From NCBI RefSeq assembly GCF_014651035.1, contig NZ_BMWC01000005.1:62001-126000 (forward strand): a stretch of DNA of 64,000 nucleotides. Direction: 5' to 3'. Below the pieces are notes generated by a model, which saw only the letters and a list, made by a program, of their open reading frames with translations, did not search any database and was not told where the DNA came from. The DNA comes from Streptomyces lomondensis. Its GTDB lineage: Bacteria > Actinomycetota > Actinomycetes > Streptomycetales > Streptomycetaceae. Positions 25,813 through 33,989 of this stretch are shown here, one piece after another (the stretch's first letter is position 1; every line of letters begins with the position of its first letter). A program made the translations under genes and the position numbers.

Positions 25813-26601
25813 GTGGCGCATTCCGCCATGTCTGGTAACGGAACGACCGCCGGTGACGATCCCCTCCAGACCGCGGTATGGCGGCTGCGCTCCCGCGGGT
25901 GCTGGGCCGACGCGGCCGCGCTGCTGCTGCCGGACACCCCCGCGGCGGCGCTGCAACGCGCCTCGCTGCTGGTGGAGCGATGTCTCTACACCGAGCAGGG
26001 CTGGGAGGAGGCCGAGGACGCGCTGCGCACGGCCGAGGCGCTGGCCCACAGCGACGACGAGCGGGGCGCGGCCGCTTGTGAACGCGGTTACTTGGCCTAC
26101 GCCGCGACGCTGCTCGCGGTGCGCGACCGGGCCGACGAGGCGCGGGCCGCGCTGGGCCGGGCGGCGGCGCTCATCCCTCCGGGGGCGCCGGCACGGGCCC
26201 TGCTGGACTTCCGGCGCGGGCTCCTGGCGGAGAACCTGACGCGCTCACCGCAGGCCGCGCGCGCCGCGTACCGCCGCGCCCACGCCGGGGCGACGGCCCA
26301 CTCCGACCCGCTCCTGCTCTCCTTCACCTGGCGCCATCTGGCGGGACTCGCGCTGCGGGACGGGGAGTTGGCGGAGGCGCGGCACGGTTTCACCGAGTCC
26401 CTGCGGATCCGTGAGGAACTGGGCTACCTGGTGGGCACGGCCCCGGCGCTGGTGTCCCTGGCCGACACGGAGACCGAACCGGAGGCGTCCCGGCTGCGGG
26501 AGGAGGCCCGGCGGCTGTACCGGCTGCTCGGCGGCGTGCCGACGTGGCTGGCACGGCAGCTGGCACCGCTGCCTCCGGCGGCGGGGGCGGCGACCGCGTG
26601 A
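25813..26601 (+). CDS. Hypothetical protein with tetratricopeptide-like helices
   Basis: 262 residues; GTG 25813 chosen because GGGGAGGG (25800-25807) precedes it; ATG 25837 is an alternative. The sequence is almost all Ala/Leu/Arg/Glu-rich helix with paired patterns such as GWEEAEDALRTAEALA, DEARAALGRAAALIPPG, AARAAYRRAHAGA and GELAEARHGFTESLRIREELG, typical of TPR repeats. No enzyme motif. TPR proteins act as docking scaffolds; partner unknown. The two neighbours are unrelated and it is probably transcribed alone. Confidence 0.7.
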   Translation: MAHSAMSGNGTTAGDDPLQTAVWRLRSRGCWADAAALLLPDTPAAALQRASLLVERCLYTEQGWEEAEDALRTAEALAHSDDERGAAACERGYLAYAATLLAVRDRADEARAALGRAAALIPPGAPARALLDFRRGLLAENLTRSPQAARAAYRRAHAGATAHSDPLLLSFTWRHLAGLALRDGELAEARHGFTESLRIREELGYLVGTAPALVSLADTETEPEASRLREEARRLYRLLGGVPTWLARQLAPLPPAAGAATA

Positions 26602-26612
26602 CGGGGCCGGCT

Positions 26613-27587
26613 TCACGCCCCCGGGCCGGGAACCGGGCCGGGAACCGGCGGATGCAGCGGACAGTTCGGATCCGGTGGCGCGGCCCGGTACGGTGCGAAG
26701 GCCCGGTCCGCGGCATCCCGGTAGGGGCGCCGGGACATCCGGGTGACGAGCTGCCACATGGCGCGTTCCTCGGACAGCTGCTGAGGCAGTACGAGCCCGA
26801 GCGCGTCGGCCAGTGGCTTGCGGCCCAGGTTCACCATGGCCCGCACTGCGGCGGCCCACTCATCGGTGGCGTAGACCGCGGAGCGGTACCACAGGGGAAT
26901 GAGCGCACACAGCACGAGGCCCGTGACGATCAACAGGGTCCGCTCGGCCCCGGCTGACGTCAGAGCCAGCAGAGCGAGGGCCGCCACCACCCCGTGGCCA
27001 TACAGCAGCGCCACGAAGAAATCCACGCTGGTGCGTGCCGTTTCCACCTGGCGGCGCGCCTGCACGGGTGCGGCGGCGCTCAGCTCGTTCCACAGCACCT
27101 GGGAATCGAGGCAGAAGCGATTGTGGCCGTACTCCTCGAACCGACGGATCGCATTGCCGAGCCGGGTCGGGGCGAGCTGGTCGTCGTCCGCCGGGTAGCG
27201 GACCAACTGCTCGTTGAGGAGCGCACGCTGTACCGGAGTACGGCCACCCGGGCGAGCGATCAGGGCGGCGATCCCTTCCTTGCGGGCCCGCTGGCGCCGG
27301 CATCCACGGTCGAACGCTCTGCGCGGCCACAGCAGATAACCCTCCAGGATCCGGTACAGCGGGGTCTGGAGAGCATGGAGCACGAAGCCGAAGAGGACGG
27401 CGGCACACAGGAGCAGCAGAGCTGTCTGACTGGCGGTGTCGGGCCATACCCGCTCGATGGCCGCGGTCCGCCGCAGGCTGGGGGCGACGGTGAGGAAGAA
27501 GACCCCGAGATTGAGCGCGGTGGGCAGCACCCAGCCGACGACCAATGCCCACCCGCCCCCGAGGACGCCCTTGGCGATGTCGCCCAC
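26613..27587 (-). CDS. Hypothetical membrane protein
   Basis: 324 residues from GTG 27587, four bases after the TerD-family stop. Four hydrophobic segments are visible: near residues 11-31 (ALVVGWVLPTALNLGVFFLT), 57-75, about 190-207, and 217-233. A charged region with RPGGRTPVQRALLNEQLVRYP lies between pairs two and three and a proline-rich tail closes the protein. The family is not recognised. Codon bias is weaker than in the flanking genes (more A/T in third position). Coupling to the TerD gene suggests that the two products work together at the membrane. Confidence 0.65.
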   Translation of the reverse strand: MGDIAKGVLGGGWALVVGWVLPTALNLGVFFLTVAPSLRRTAAIERVWPDTASQTALLLLCAAVLFGFVLHALQTPLYRILEGYLLWPRRAFDRGCRRQRARKEGIAALIARPGGRTPVQRALLNEQLVRYPADDDQLAPTRLGNAIRRFEEYGHNRFCLDSQVLWNELSAAAPVQARRQVETARTSVDFFVALLYGHGVVAALALLALTSAGAERTLLIVTGLVLCALIPLWYRSAVYATDEWAAAVRAMVNLGRKPLADALGLVLPQQLSEERAMWQLVTRMSRRPYRDAADRAFAPYRAAPPDPNCPLHPPVPGPVPGPGA

Positions 27588-27590
27588 GGA

Positions 27591-28163
27591 TCAGGACTCC
27601 TGCGGCCAGTCGTCGTCCGGGTCGTTCTCCGGCCCGGGAGAGGTGTGCCCGCGTGGCACGGGGTGGTGGCCTGTGCCGTCCTCGAAGCCGTGGATGCCGG
27701 GGCGGAAGTTCCAGCCGCCGGACTCGTCGCGTACGAACTCCCCGACGGTCGCCGCCGTCGACTCTAGGACGTCGCCGAAGTCGTCCTCGGCCAGGACGGT
27801 GTAGCCCTCGCGGATCCGCAGGGCCGGGTTGGGCACGCTGCCGAAGGTGCGGTGCGCCGAGCGCTGCTGGATGACGACATCGACCACGACGCGCGCGTAC
27901 CGGCCGTCCAGCCGGTCGAGTTCCAGCGTCATGACCTCGTCCCAGCCGAAGCCCTTGCCGTCCCTGCTGTCCCGGTTGAGGTAGATGGCACCGTCAGGTG
28001 AGCGGCTGTCGAAGCGCACCACCTGGGCGGGCTCGCCGTGCGGATCATCCGCCAGGTAGGCGGCGACGACGATGTCCAGATCGGTGGGCGGCTGCCCCGG
28101 CGGACTCGGGTCCCACTTCACTGCTACTTCGGCCCTGCGGATCCCCTTGTTCAGGCCGTTCAC
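27591..28163 (-). CDS. TerD-family protein
   Basis: 190 residues, GTG 28163 with GGGGAAG nearby. The core fits the TerD (tellurium resistance/stress) fold: KGIRRAEVAVKWDP, TDLDIVVAAYL, DSRSPDGAIYLNRDSRDGKG, WDEVMTLELDRL, VVDVVIQQRSAHRTFGSVPNPALRI. The acidic DLD and DxxxG...DE positions that bind calcium in TerD are present. The C-terminus beyond residue 150 is a loose acidic extension. TerD proteins take part in general stress or metal-linked membrane complexes; tellurite resistance is only one phenotype. Confidence 0.75.
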   Translation of the reverse strand: MNGLNKGIRRAEVAVKWDPSPPGQPPTDLDIVVAAYLADDPHGEPAQVVRFDSRSPDGAIYLNRDSRDGKGFGWDEVMTLELDRLDGRYARVVVDVVIQQRSAHRTFGSVPNPALRIREGYTVLAEDDFGDVLESTAATVGEFVRDESGGWNFRPGIHGFEDGTGHHPVPRGHTSPGPENDPDDDWPQES

Positions 28164-28279
28164 CAGGCTTCCCCTTCGCCGTTCCCCGTGTACTGCCTCG
28201 GCCCCCAACTGCTGGACGGACGGGGCTGGTTGCCCATCCTGCCACGCGTGTGTACGTGTGCCGCTTTCGAGATCCGACA

Positions 28280-28295
28280 CCTGACATCTGTCAGG
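28280..28295. promoter_or_regulatory. Inverted repeat, candidate operator
   Basis: CCTGACA-TC-TGTCAGG is a perfect 7-bp inverted repeat with a 2-base centre, located between the divergent TerD gene (start 28163) and lipoprotein gene (start 28364). A TAGCCT hexamer at 28318-28323 could be the -10 for the lipoprotein. Confidence 0.45.
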
Positions 28296-28363
28296 ACCGG
28301 CGCCGTCGGCACCCTTCTAGCCTCCCTGGTGAAGAGCCGGATCTGTTCCGACGAGAGGACGTC

Positions 28364-29269
28364 ATGCGCAAGGCCGTGATCAGCCTGGTCCTCGTGTCGG
28401 CCGTCATCACCGGCTGTGGCAGTGCCGAGCACACTCCGCGGGGCACGCCGTCTCCGTCGGCCGGGGAAGCCCGGCAGCTGACCGATGCCGAGCAGGTGCG
28501 GATCTCGGACGCACAGCAACAGTTGATCGGCACGTGCATGAGACGACAGGGTTTCGAGTTCTGGGAGGCCGAGCGGCTCAGCCTGGAGGAAAGCCGCACG
28601 CTCGGCTATGTGCTGGACGACGTCGGCTGGGCCCGCAAGCACGGATACGGCAGCCGCATCCAGGCCAAGGAAGCGGCCGCCCGGGCTTCCAATCCCAACC
28701 TCGCTTACCGCAGGAGCCTCTCCGAGCAGCGGCGCCAGGCCTACGACGAGGCTCTGGACGAGGGGGTCGACGCGCCGGTGATCGCCGCCGAGATCCCCGG
28801 CGGCGGCACCGTGCGCAAGCGGATGGGCGGCTGTGTGGCCGAGGCCGAGAAGAAGCTGTACGGGGATCCCCGGGCTTGGTTCCGTGCGGAGAAGGCCGTC
28901 GGGCATCTCCGGTCGCTCTACGTTCCCCGGGTGCTGGCCGACCAGCGGTTCTCGGCGGCGCAGAACGCCTGGTCGCGGTGTATGAAACGGGCGGGGTACG
29001 TCTACCGGGACCCGGGTGCGGCCCGCCAGTCGGCGGTCGCGCGGGCTCACCGGGCGGCTGAGCCCGAGGTCTTCGAAGCCGAGCGGAGGCTCGCCGTGGC
29101 CGACGCCACCTGCGCCCGCAACACCGGCCTTCGCCCCATCGGCGAGGAGCGCGAGAGCCACTACGTCGCCCGGTTGCGCGACCGCTACGGCGAAGCCCTC
29201 GACACGCACACCCGGTTGCAGCACCAGGCGCTCGACCGCGCCGAGAAGATCGTCGGCCCACGGGCCTGA
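28364..29269 (+). CDS. Secreted lipoprotein of unknown function
   Basis: 301 residues, ATG 28364 with GAGAGGA upstream. Signal peptide with lipobox: KAVISLVLVSAVITGCGS, so Cys18 would be lipidated after signal peptidase II cleavage. The mature part is charged and mostly helical, with four further cysteines (TCMRRQGF, GGCVAEAE, SRCMKRAGY, ATCARNTG) spaced as two possible disulfide pairs. The CM(R/K)R-GF/GY pattern recurs twice, hinting at an internal duplication. Function unknown; such lipoproteins are common in Streptomyces accessory regions. Confidence 0.75.
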   Translation: MRKAVISLVLVSAVITGCGSAEHTPRGTPSPSAGEARQLTDAEQVRISDAQQQLIGTCMRRQGFEFWEAERLSLEESRTLGYVLDDVGWARKHGYGSRIQAKEAAARASNPNLAYRRSLSEQRRQAYDEALDEGVDAPVIAAEIPGGGTVRKRMGGCVAEAEKKLYGDPRAWFRAEKAVGHLRSLYVPRVLADQRFSAAQNAWSRCMKRAGYVYRDPGAARQSAVARAHRAAEPEVFEAERRLAVADATCARNTGLRPIGEERESHYVARLRDRYGEALDTHTRLQHQALDRAEKIVGPRA

Positions 29270-29343
29270 CTGCCCATCATCTCCACGGCTCATCCGTGGA
29301 ACCGCATGCCTCGTCGCAGAGGCGAACACCCAAGGAGTACGTC

Positions 29344-29826
29344 ATGCGCAGACCAGGTACGGCCGTCATCGTCATCGCCCTGGCCTCCCTCGGACTCGCG
29401 GCACCGACCACCTCTGCCACGGCGGCGACACAGGAGTACCGCTGTCAGCAGGAATGGCCGGGCCGTGACGGCAATGTGCGGGCCTGGACGGACTACGGCT
29501 GTGACGGGAACCTCCTCGGCGTGACACCGGGAGACGATCGCTTCTGGGGCGATGACAGCGGCGCGTTCCAGACCATCGCCTACAAAGAGGCGTCCTCTGT
29601 GATGAACAGCGGGTTCGTCGGGGGCAGGGACGTCGTCGCCTTCTATTACGACAAGGACTACCAGTACCGGAACGGCTACGTCTGCCTCGCTCCGGGAGAG
29701 ATGTGGGCCGACAACCTCACGGACAACTACTTCTACAACAGGCCGGGGCAGGTCGTGAACGACCGCATCGGATCTCACCGGTGGGTCACCGCCTCCGAAT
29801 GCGCGGCGGGCAGCTGGCTCACCTGA
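29344..29826 (+). CDS. Secreted beta/gamma-crystallin-like protein (peptidase inhibitor I36-like)
   Basis: 160 residues; ATG 29344 with AAGGAG at 29331-29336. A Sec signal peptide (TAVIVIALASLGLAAPTTSATA, cleaved near residue 28) precedes a small secreted domain with aromatic residues and four cysteines. The ending VNDRIGSHRWVTASECAAG resembles the NDR(I/V)SS motif of the I36 (SMPI metalloproteinase inhibitor) and crystallin-like family. Inhibitor activity is not established from sequence. The gene follows the lipoprotein by 74 bases. Confidence 0.6.
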   Translation: MRRPGTAVIVIALASLGLAAPTTSATAATQEYRCQQEWPGRDGNVRAWTDYGCDGNLLGVTPGDDRFWGDDSGAFQTIAYKEASSVMNSGFVGGRDVVAFYYDKDYQYRNGYVCLAPGEMWADNLTDNYFYNRPGQVVNDRIGSHRWVTASECAAGSWLT

Positions 29827-29845
29827 CCGCACGCCCTGCCCTGAT

Positions 29846-29877
29846 GGGCGGCGGCGGTCAGCCGCTCGCCGCCGCCC
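29846..29877. terminator. Convergent hairpin terminator
   Basis: GGGCGGCGGCG and CGCCGCCGCCC form an 11-bp stem between the crystallin-like gene and the convergent GntR gene, the distal arm overlapping the last GntR codons. It could serve both directions. Confidence 0.5.
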
Positions 29878-30700
29878 CCGCGAAATGCTCCCCCACCAGC
29901 ACCCGCACCACCTCGAGATCCCGGGCGATCAACGCGTCCAGCAACGCCGTGTGCTCATGCGCGTCCGCCACCAGGTCCGCCCGCCCCCGCGCCCCCGGCC
30001 CACCCCCGACCAGCGGCCACTGCGCCCTCCGGTGCAGGTCCTCCGCGATCTGGACCAACTGCTCGTTCCCGGAGAGGGACAGCACGGCCCGATGGAACCC
30101 CCGGTCGGACTCCGCGTACGTCGCCCGGCAGCCGGAGGACGCCGCCCGGACCGTCGCCTCGGCCAGTGGACGCAGCTCGGCCCAGCGCTCGGCGGGCACG
30201 GTGCGGGCCAGCCGCAGCATCACCGGGACCTCGATCAACCCCCGCACCTCGGCCAGTTCCGCCAGCTCCCGCGCCCCGCGCTCGACCACCCGGAACCCAC
30301 GGTTCGGCACGACTTCGACGGCCCCCTCCAGGGCCAGCTGCTGCATGGCTTCCCGCACGGGCGTCGCGGAGACCCCGAACCGCTCGCCCAGCACCGGCGC
30401 CGAGTACACCTCCCCGGGCCTGAGATCCCCCGCCACCAGCGCGGCCCGCAGCGCGTCCACGATCTGCCCGCGCACGGAGGCCCGCTGGACGACGGGCCGC
30501 ACCCGCGGAGCGCACGGCGCGGCCGGCTCACTGTGCGTGTGCTCACCCCGCACCGCCCCGGACTGCTCCGGCACCCGGGCCTGCCCGACCGGCACACCGG
30601 CACCGGCATCCGCACCACCCCAGGGAACGCCCACCCCGGCGGAGCCCTGCGCGCCCTGCTTCAAGGGTCCTCCTCCGGACGTATCAGTACTTGGGGTCAT
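29858..30700 (-). CDS. GntR-family (FadR subfamily) transcriptional regulator
   Basis: 280 residues from ATG 30700. After a disordered Gly/Ala/Pro-rich N-terminus of about 70 residues comes the winged helix: VRGQIVDALRAALVAGDLRPGEVYSAPVLGERFGVSATPVREAMQQLALEGAVEVVPNRGFRV. The FCD ligand domain follows with ELAEVRGLIEVPVMLRLA and DRGFHRAVLSLSGNEQL. The long tail is unusual; a later GTG such as that encoding VRPVV could be the true start. Target and ligand unknown. Confidence 0.82.
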   Translation of the reverse strand: MTPSTDTSGGGPLKQGAQGSAGVGVPWGGADAGAGVPVGQARVPEQSGAVRGEHTHSEPAAPCAPRVRPVVQRASVRGQIVDALRAALVAGDLRPGEVYSAPVLGERFGVSATPVREAMQQLALEGAVEVVPNRGFRVVERGARELAELAEVRGLIEVPVMLRLARTVPAERWAELRPLAEATVRAASSGCRATYAESDRGFHRAVLSLSGNEQLVQIAEDLHRRAQWPLVGGGPGARGRADLVADAHEHTALLDALIARDLEVVRVLVGEHFAGAAASG

Positions 30701-30775
30701 TACGGCGGCTTGTTACTCGCCCGTCAAGCACCATAAGCGCACCGCCCGCCAGTTCAAATCCCAGCGATCTCGGAT

Positions 30776-30792
30776 AAGGTAAGCCTTACCTT
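30776..30792. promoter_or_regulatory. Iron box (DmdR/IdeR-type operator)
   Basis: AAGGTAAGCCTTACCTT is a perfect 8-bp inverted repeat with one central base, strongly resembling the TTAGGTTAGGCTNACCTAA-type iron boxes bound by DmdR1 in Streptomyces. It lies 36 bases before the FhuF-like gene; GATAAG/TAAGGT within it may be the -10, so iron-loaded repressor would block transcription. Confidence 0.8.
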
Positions 30793-30827
30793 CAAAGACC
30801 CGCTCACAGACGTGGATCGGTGATCAC

Positions 30828-31679
30828 ATGCCCGTGCCCCGTTCGGCCGTCTCCGGCGCCTACGCCCGCCTGGCCGAGGTCCTCCCGGGGCTCGCCGTCA
30901 CCGAACTGACCCCCGAAGAGGACACCCCGCACGGCGGCGGCTGGATCACCGCCGACGACCTCGCGGCCGCCGGCCCCGCCCTGGACACGTTCCTGGCCTG
31001 GGACGAGGCACAGATCGAACGGGACTACGCCCAGCGGGCCCGCCCCGACGTCGTCGCCAGTTTCGGCCTGCACCGCTACGCCTGGCCCGCCTGCCTCCTG
31101 ATCACCGTGCCCTGGTTCCTGCACCGCAGGGTCCCCCGCTACCCCGTGACGCATGTCTCGTACGACCGCACCGACCCCGGCCACGCCCTCGGCCGCATGG
31201 CGGTCCGCCCGGCCGGTTTCTCCTGCCTGCCCGGCGACGAGGCCGCCGCGCTCCCCGGCGCCCGGGTCGTCCCCGACGAGGAGGCGCTGCGCGCCGAGGT
31301 GCGCTCGGCGGTCGCCGAGCACCTGGAGCCGGTCCTGACCGGCTTCGGCCCCCGGATGCGGCGCCGCGGCCGGGCCCTGTGGGGCATGGCGACCGACGAG
31401 ATCGTCGAGGGCCTGTGGTACGTCGCCCAGCTGCTCGGCGAGATCGAGGAGCGGCGCGCGATGCGCGAGCTGGAGCTGCTCCTGCCGGGCGCGACGAAGC
31501 CGTATGTCGGCACGGCGGCGTTCCGGGAGCTGACCGGCCCGGGCGGCGAGCCCCTGCGCACCCGGGACCGCGCGAGCTGCTGCATGTTCTACACACTGCG
31601 CCCGGAGGACACCTGCGCGACCTGCCCGCGCACCTGCGACGCGGACCGGGTCACCAAGCTGCTGGCGACGGCCAGTTGA
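30828..31679 (+). CDS. FhuF-like ferric-siderophore reductase (2Fe-2S)
   Basis: 283 residues, ATG 30828. The C-terminus carries RASCCMFYTLRPEDTCATCPRTC, the CC-x10-C-x2-C arrangement that binds the 2Fe-2S cluster in FhuF. The N-terminal part has WITADDLAAAGPALDTFLAWDEAQI and an SFGLHRYAWPACLLITVPWFLHRRVP region shared by actinobacterial FhuF-like proteins. FhuF reduces ferric siderophore complexes in the cytoplasm to release iron. The iron box immediately upstream supports expression under iron starvation. Confidence 0.88.
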   Translation: MPVPRSAVSGAYARLAEVLPGLAVTELTPEEDTPHGGGWITADDLAAAGPALDTFLAWDEAQIERDYAQRARPDVVASFGLHRYAWPACLLITVPWFLHRRVPRYPVTHVSYDRTDPGHALGRMAVRPAGFSCLPGDEAAALPGARVVPDEEALRAEVRSAVAEHLEPVLTGFGPRMRRRGRALWGMATDEIVEGLWYVAQLLGEIEERRAMRELELLLPGATKPYVGTAAFRELTGPGGEPLRTRDRASCCMFYTLRPEDTCATCPRTCDADRVTKLLATAS

Positions 31680-31984
31680 CGCTCTTTTGAACAAGGCCGC
31701 TCCGGCCGTCCCGTAGGATCATCGCGGAACCGGACACCCACACGCCCACAGGCGATTCACAACTTCCTCACGGGTCACGGGAACTTTCCGGAGAACCACT
31801 CGTACGGGTACTCTTGCTCGAACTCAACTCCCGCCCCTCAAGCGGCAGTTCGAGCAGAACGCCGCCCTGGGCATTCCCTTGCACTTCCTTGGCGGCCTCT
31901 TGCCCCGAAACCCCCTGAGGGCCGATGGGATTGGGCCACTATGGCGGGCGTTACGCCCTATCCCAATGCAAGGGACCACCCAAG
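31680..31984 (+). promoter_or_regulatory. Long structured leader of the DUF2637 gene
   Basis: No gene is seen in this 305-base gap. A TACTCT at 31809-31814 could be a -10. Downstream are several self-complementary segments: TGCTCGAACT (31815-31824) with AGTTCGAGCA (31847-31856); TCCCTTGCA (31875-31883) with TGCAAGGGA (31967-31975); ATTGGG (31930) with CCCAAT (31962); and GGGCG-TTA-CGCCC near 31946-31958. The last pairing would enclose the ribosome-binding area. Confidence 0.4.
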
Positions 31985-33025
31985 ATGAGACTGACCGACA
32001 TATCGCTGAACTGGCTGCTTCCGGGCGCCGTGCTTCTCCTGGGCATGCTGGCGGCGGTGGCGGTGCTCGCGCGCGGCAAGCGCTCCTCGGTCAAGGACAC
32101 GAGCGCGGACGATTCCTGGGAGCGCAGCGAGGAACGCCGCAGACGCAAGGAGGCCCTCTACGGCACCGTCTCCTACGTCCTTCTGTTCTGCTGCGCGGCC
32201 GTCGCCGCCGCCCTCTCCTTCCACGGCCTGGTCGGCTTCGGCGAGCAGAACCTCGGCCTGTCCGGAGGCTGGCAGTACCTCGTCCCGTTCGGCCTGGACG
32301 GCGCGGCGATGTTCTGCTCCGTCCTCGCGGTGCGCGAGGCCAGCCACGGTGACGCCGCACTCGGCTCCCGGATACTGGTCTGGACGTTCGCGTTCGCCGC
32401 GGCCTGGTTCAACTGGGTGCACGCACCCAGGGGCGTCGGCCACGACGGCGCCCCCCACTTCTTCGCCGGCATGTCCCTCTCGGCGGCGGTCCTGTTCGAC
32501 CGCGCGCTGAAGCAGACCCGCCGGGCCGCCCTGCGCGAGCAGGGCCTGGTGCCGCGCCCGCTGCCGCAGATCCGTATCGTGCGCTGGCTGCGGGCCCCCC
32601 GGGAGACGTACAGGGCCTGGTCGCTGATGCTGCTGGAAGGTGTGCGCAGCCTCGACGAGGCGGTCGACGAGGTCCGCGAGGACAAGCGCAAGAAGGACGC
32701 GGACCGGCAGCGGCGCCGCGACCAGCAGCGCGTGGAGCGGGCCCAGCTGAAGGCGATCAGCCGCGGTCACCGCGGCTACCTCGGCCGCGGCGGCGGCCGG
32801 CAGCTGGAGGTGCAGGTGGAGCGAGGCTCCTCGCAGGTCTCCGCGGAGCCTGCCATATCCGCGCCGGAACAACTGCCCGTCCGCTCGCGTCCCTCCCTTC
32901 AGCCCGTTCGCCACGGGGCTGACCCGGTGACAGTCGACCTCACCGCGGAGGACGACACCATGGCGCTGCCGCGTCTCGACTCCCTGGAGCGCAAGCTCAA
33001 GGACCTGGAGCAGCAGTTCGGCTGA
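31985..33025 (+). CDS. DUF2637 (Spd/Spi-like) membrane protein
   Basis: 346 residues, ATG 31985; the ribosome site is weak (AAGGGA at -15). An N-terminal helix (LLPGAVLLLGMLAAVAVLA) and three further helices (LYGTVSYVLLFCCAAVAAALSF, LVPFGLDGAAMFCSVLAV, RILVWTFAFAAAWFNWVHA) are followed by FFAGMSLSAAVLFDRALKQTRR. This is the DUF2637 family, related to transfer-associated SpdB-like proteins and chromosomal Streptomyces proteins. The C-terminal 150 residues are cytoplasmic, rich in Arg/Gln and coiled-coil-like (DEVREDKRKKDADRQRRRDQ). Role unknown; no plasmid transfer genes accompany it, so it is the chromosomal type. Confidence 0.8.
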   Translation: MRLTDISLNWLLPGAVLLLGMLAAVAVLARGKRSSVKDTSADDSWERSEERRRRKEALYGTVSYVLLFCCAAVAAALSFHGLVGFGEQNLGLSGGWQYLVPFGLDGAAMFCSVLAVREASHGDAALGSRILVWTFAFAAAWFNWVHAPRGVGHDGAPHFFAGMSLSAAVLFDRALKQTRRAALREQGLVPRPLPQIRIVRWLRAPRETYRAWSLMLLEGVRSLDEAVDEVREDKRKKDADRQRRRDQQRVERAQLKAISRGHRGYLGRGGGRQLEVQVERGSSQVSAEPAISAPEQLPVRSRPSLQPVRHGADPVTVDLTAEDDTMALPRLDSLERKLKDLEQQFG

Positions 33026-33046
33026 CCGAGCCGCAGCGCAAGAGGA

Positions 33047-33074
33047 GGGGGCGTGGCCTGCGGGCCGCGCCCCC
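33047..33074. terminator. Convergent hairpin terminator
   Basis: GGGGGCGTGGCC (33047-33058) pairs with GGCCGCGCCCCC (33063-33074), a 12-bp stem with one wobble and a 4-base loop. It sits between the convergent DUF2637 and ATP-binding genes, and would end both transcripts. Confidence 0.75.
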
Positions 33075-33082
33075 TTCGGCGT

Positions 33083-33574
33083 TCACGCCGCCCCGGCCTC
33101 CAGCTCGAACCAGACGGCCTTGCCCACCCCGTGGGCCCTGACCCCCCAGGCGTCCGCGAGGGACTGCACGAGGAACAGGCCCCTGCCGTTCGTGCCGTCG
33201 TCGGCGACCGGCCGGCGCAGCCGGGGTCTGCGGGCCACGAAGTCCCGTACCTCCACGCGCAGTCCGCGGGGCCCCACGGTGGCCGTCAGGACCGCGTCGT
33301 GGTCGGTGTGGACGATCGCGTTGGTGACGAGCTCGCTGGTGAGCAGTTCCGCTATGTCGGGAAGATCTGATCGGTCGGGCCTGGTCCACTGCCCGAGCAA
33401 CTCGCGCAGGGCCCTGCGGGCTTCCGGCACGGCCCTGAGGTCCGCCCGCCCGAGTCTGCGCCTCAGCTGAGGCGCCGGCACCTGCTCCGTGACGTCGTCG
33501 GCCCTGTCCTCCACCGTCTTCGCCGAGAAGGCCCCTATCGCTACGGGGCCGCCTCCTCGTGCCTGCCTCTCCAT
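33083..33574 (-). CDS. RsbW-like ATP-binding protein
   Basis: 163 residues, ATG 33574. GHKL/HATPase fold: VPEARRALRELLGQW, LLTSELVTNAIVHTDHDAVLT (N box), VRVEVRD-like strand, then TNGRGLFLVQSLADAWGVRAHGVGKAVWFEL (G boxes). This is the anti-sigma/serine kinase family abundant in Streptomyces, usually paired with anti-sigma antagonists or PP2C phosphatases. Partner not adjacent; the PP2C-like gene at 38058 and STAS-ANTAR gene at 50445 are candidates by type only. Confidence 0.85.
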   Translation of the reverse strand: MERQARGGGPVAIGAFSAKTVEDRADDVTEQVPAPQLRRRLGRADLRAVPEARRALRELLGQWTRPDRSDLPDIAELLTSELVTNAIVHTDHDAVLTATVGPRGLRVEVRDFVARRPRLRRPVADDGTNGRGLFLVQSLADAWGVRAHGVGKAVWFELEAGAA

Positions 33575-33940
33575 GACCCCCGCCCGCGCGCCGATGTCGG
33601 TTCCCCTCCTGCTCGAACACGTTCACGGGGATCCATGCCCCGTCGGACACGCGACAGTCATGCCGAATCGTCAACGCCGGGGTGTTCGGCCATCAGGACG
33701 GGGCCGGCGGGCCGGGCGGAGGGCCGTCGAGCAGTACGGCGGCGGTGGGGAGGGGGACAAGAGGGTATCCGGTGCGGGGCGTGCGGCGGAGCCTGACCGC
33801 CGTGGATCGGACGATGTGCCGATGCCCGGCTGCCGATCTCTGCGTACGCGGCGAAGGGCTGGGACGGCTGGTCCGCGCGCACGGCGGTCCGGCGAAGTTG
33901 GCCGAAGTACGACGGTCGCCTCCGCTCCCCGGTGGGTGCG
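33575..33940. other. Non-coding or unresolved spacer
   Basis: No convincing gene in about 366 bases. Open frames across it lack ribosome sites, codon bias and recognisable domains. The left part presumably carries the promoter for the minus-strand ATP-binding gene; I cannot point to one. Confidence 0.4.
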
Positions 33941-33978
33941 GGGCCGTCCTCCCGACCCCCGTGGCGGGAGGACGGCCC
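33941..33978 (-). terminator. Strong hairpin after the secreted protein gene
   Basis: GGGCCGTCCTCCCG and CGGGAGGACGGCCC form a perfect 14-bp stem with a 10-base loop, beginning 12 bases past the stop of the minus-strand gene at 33990. Confidence 0.8.
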
Positions 33979-33989
33979 GGTCCCTTCCG

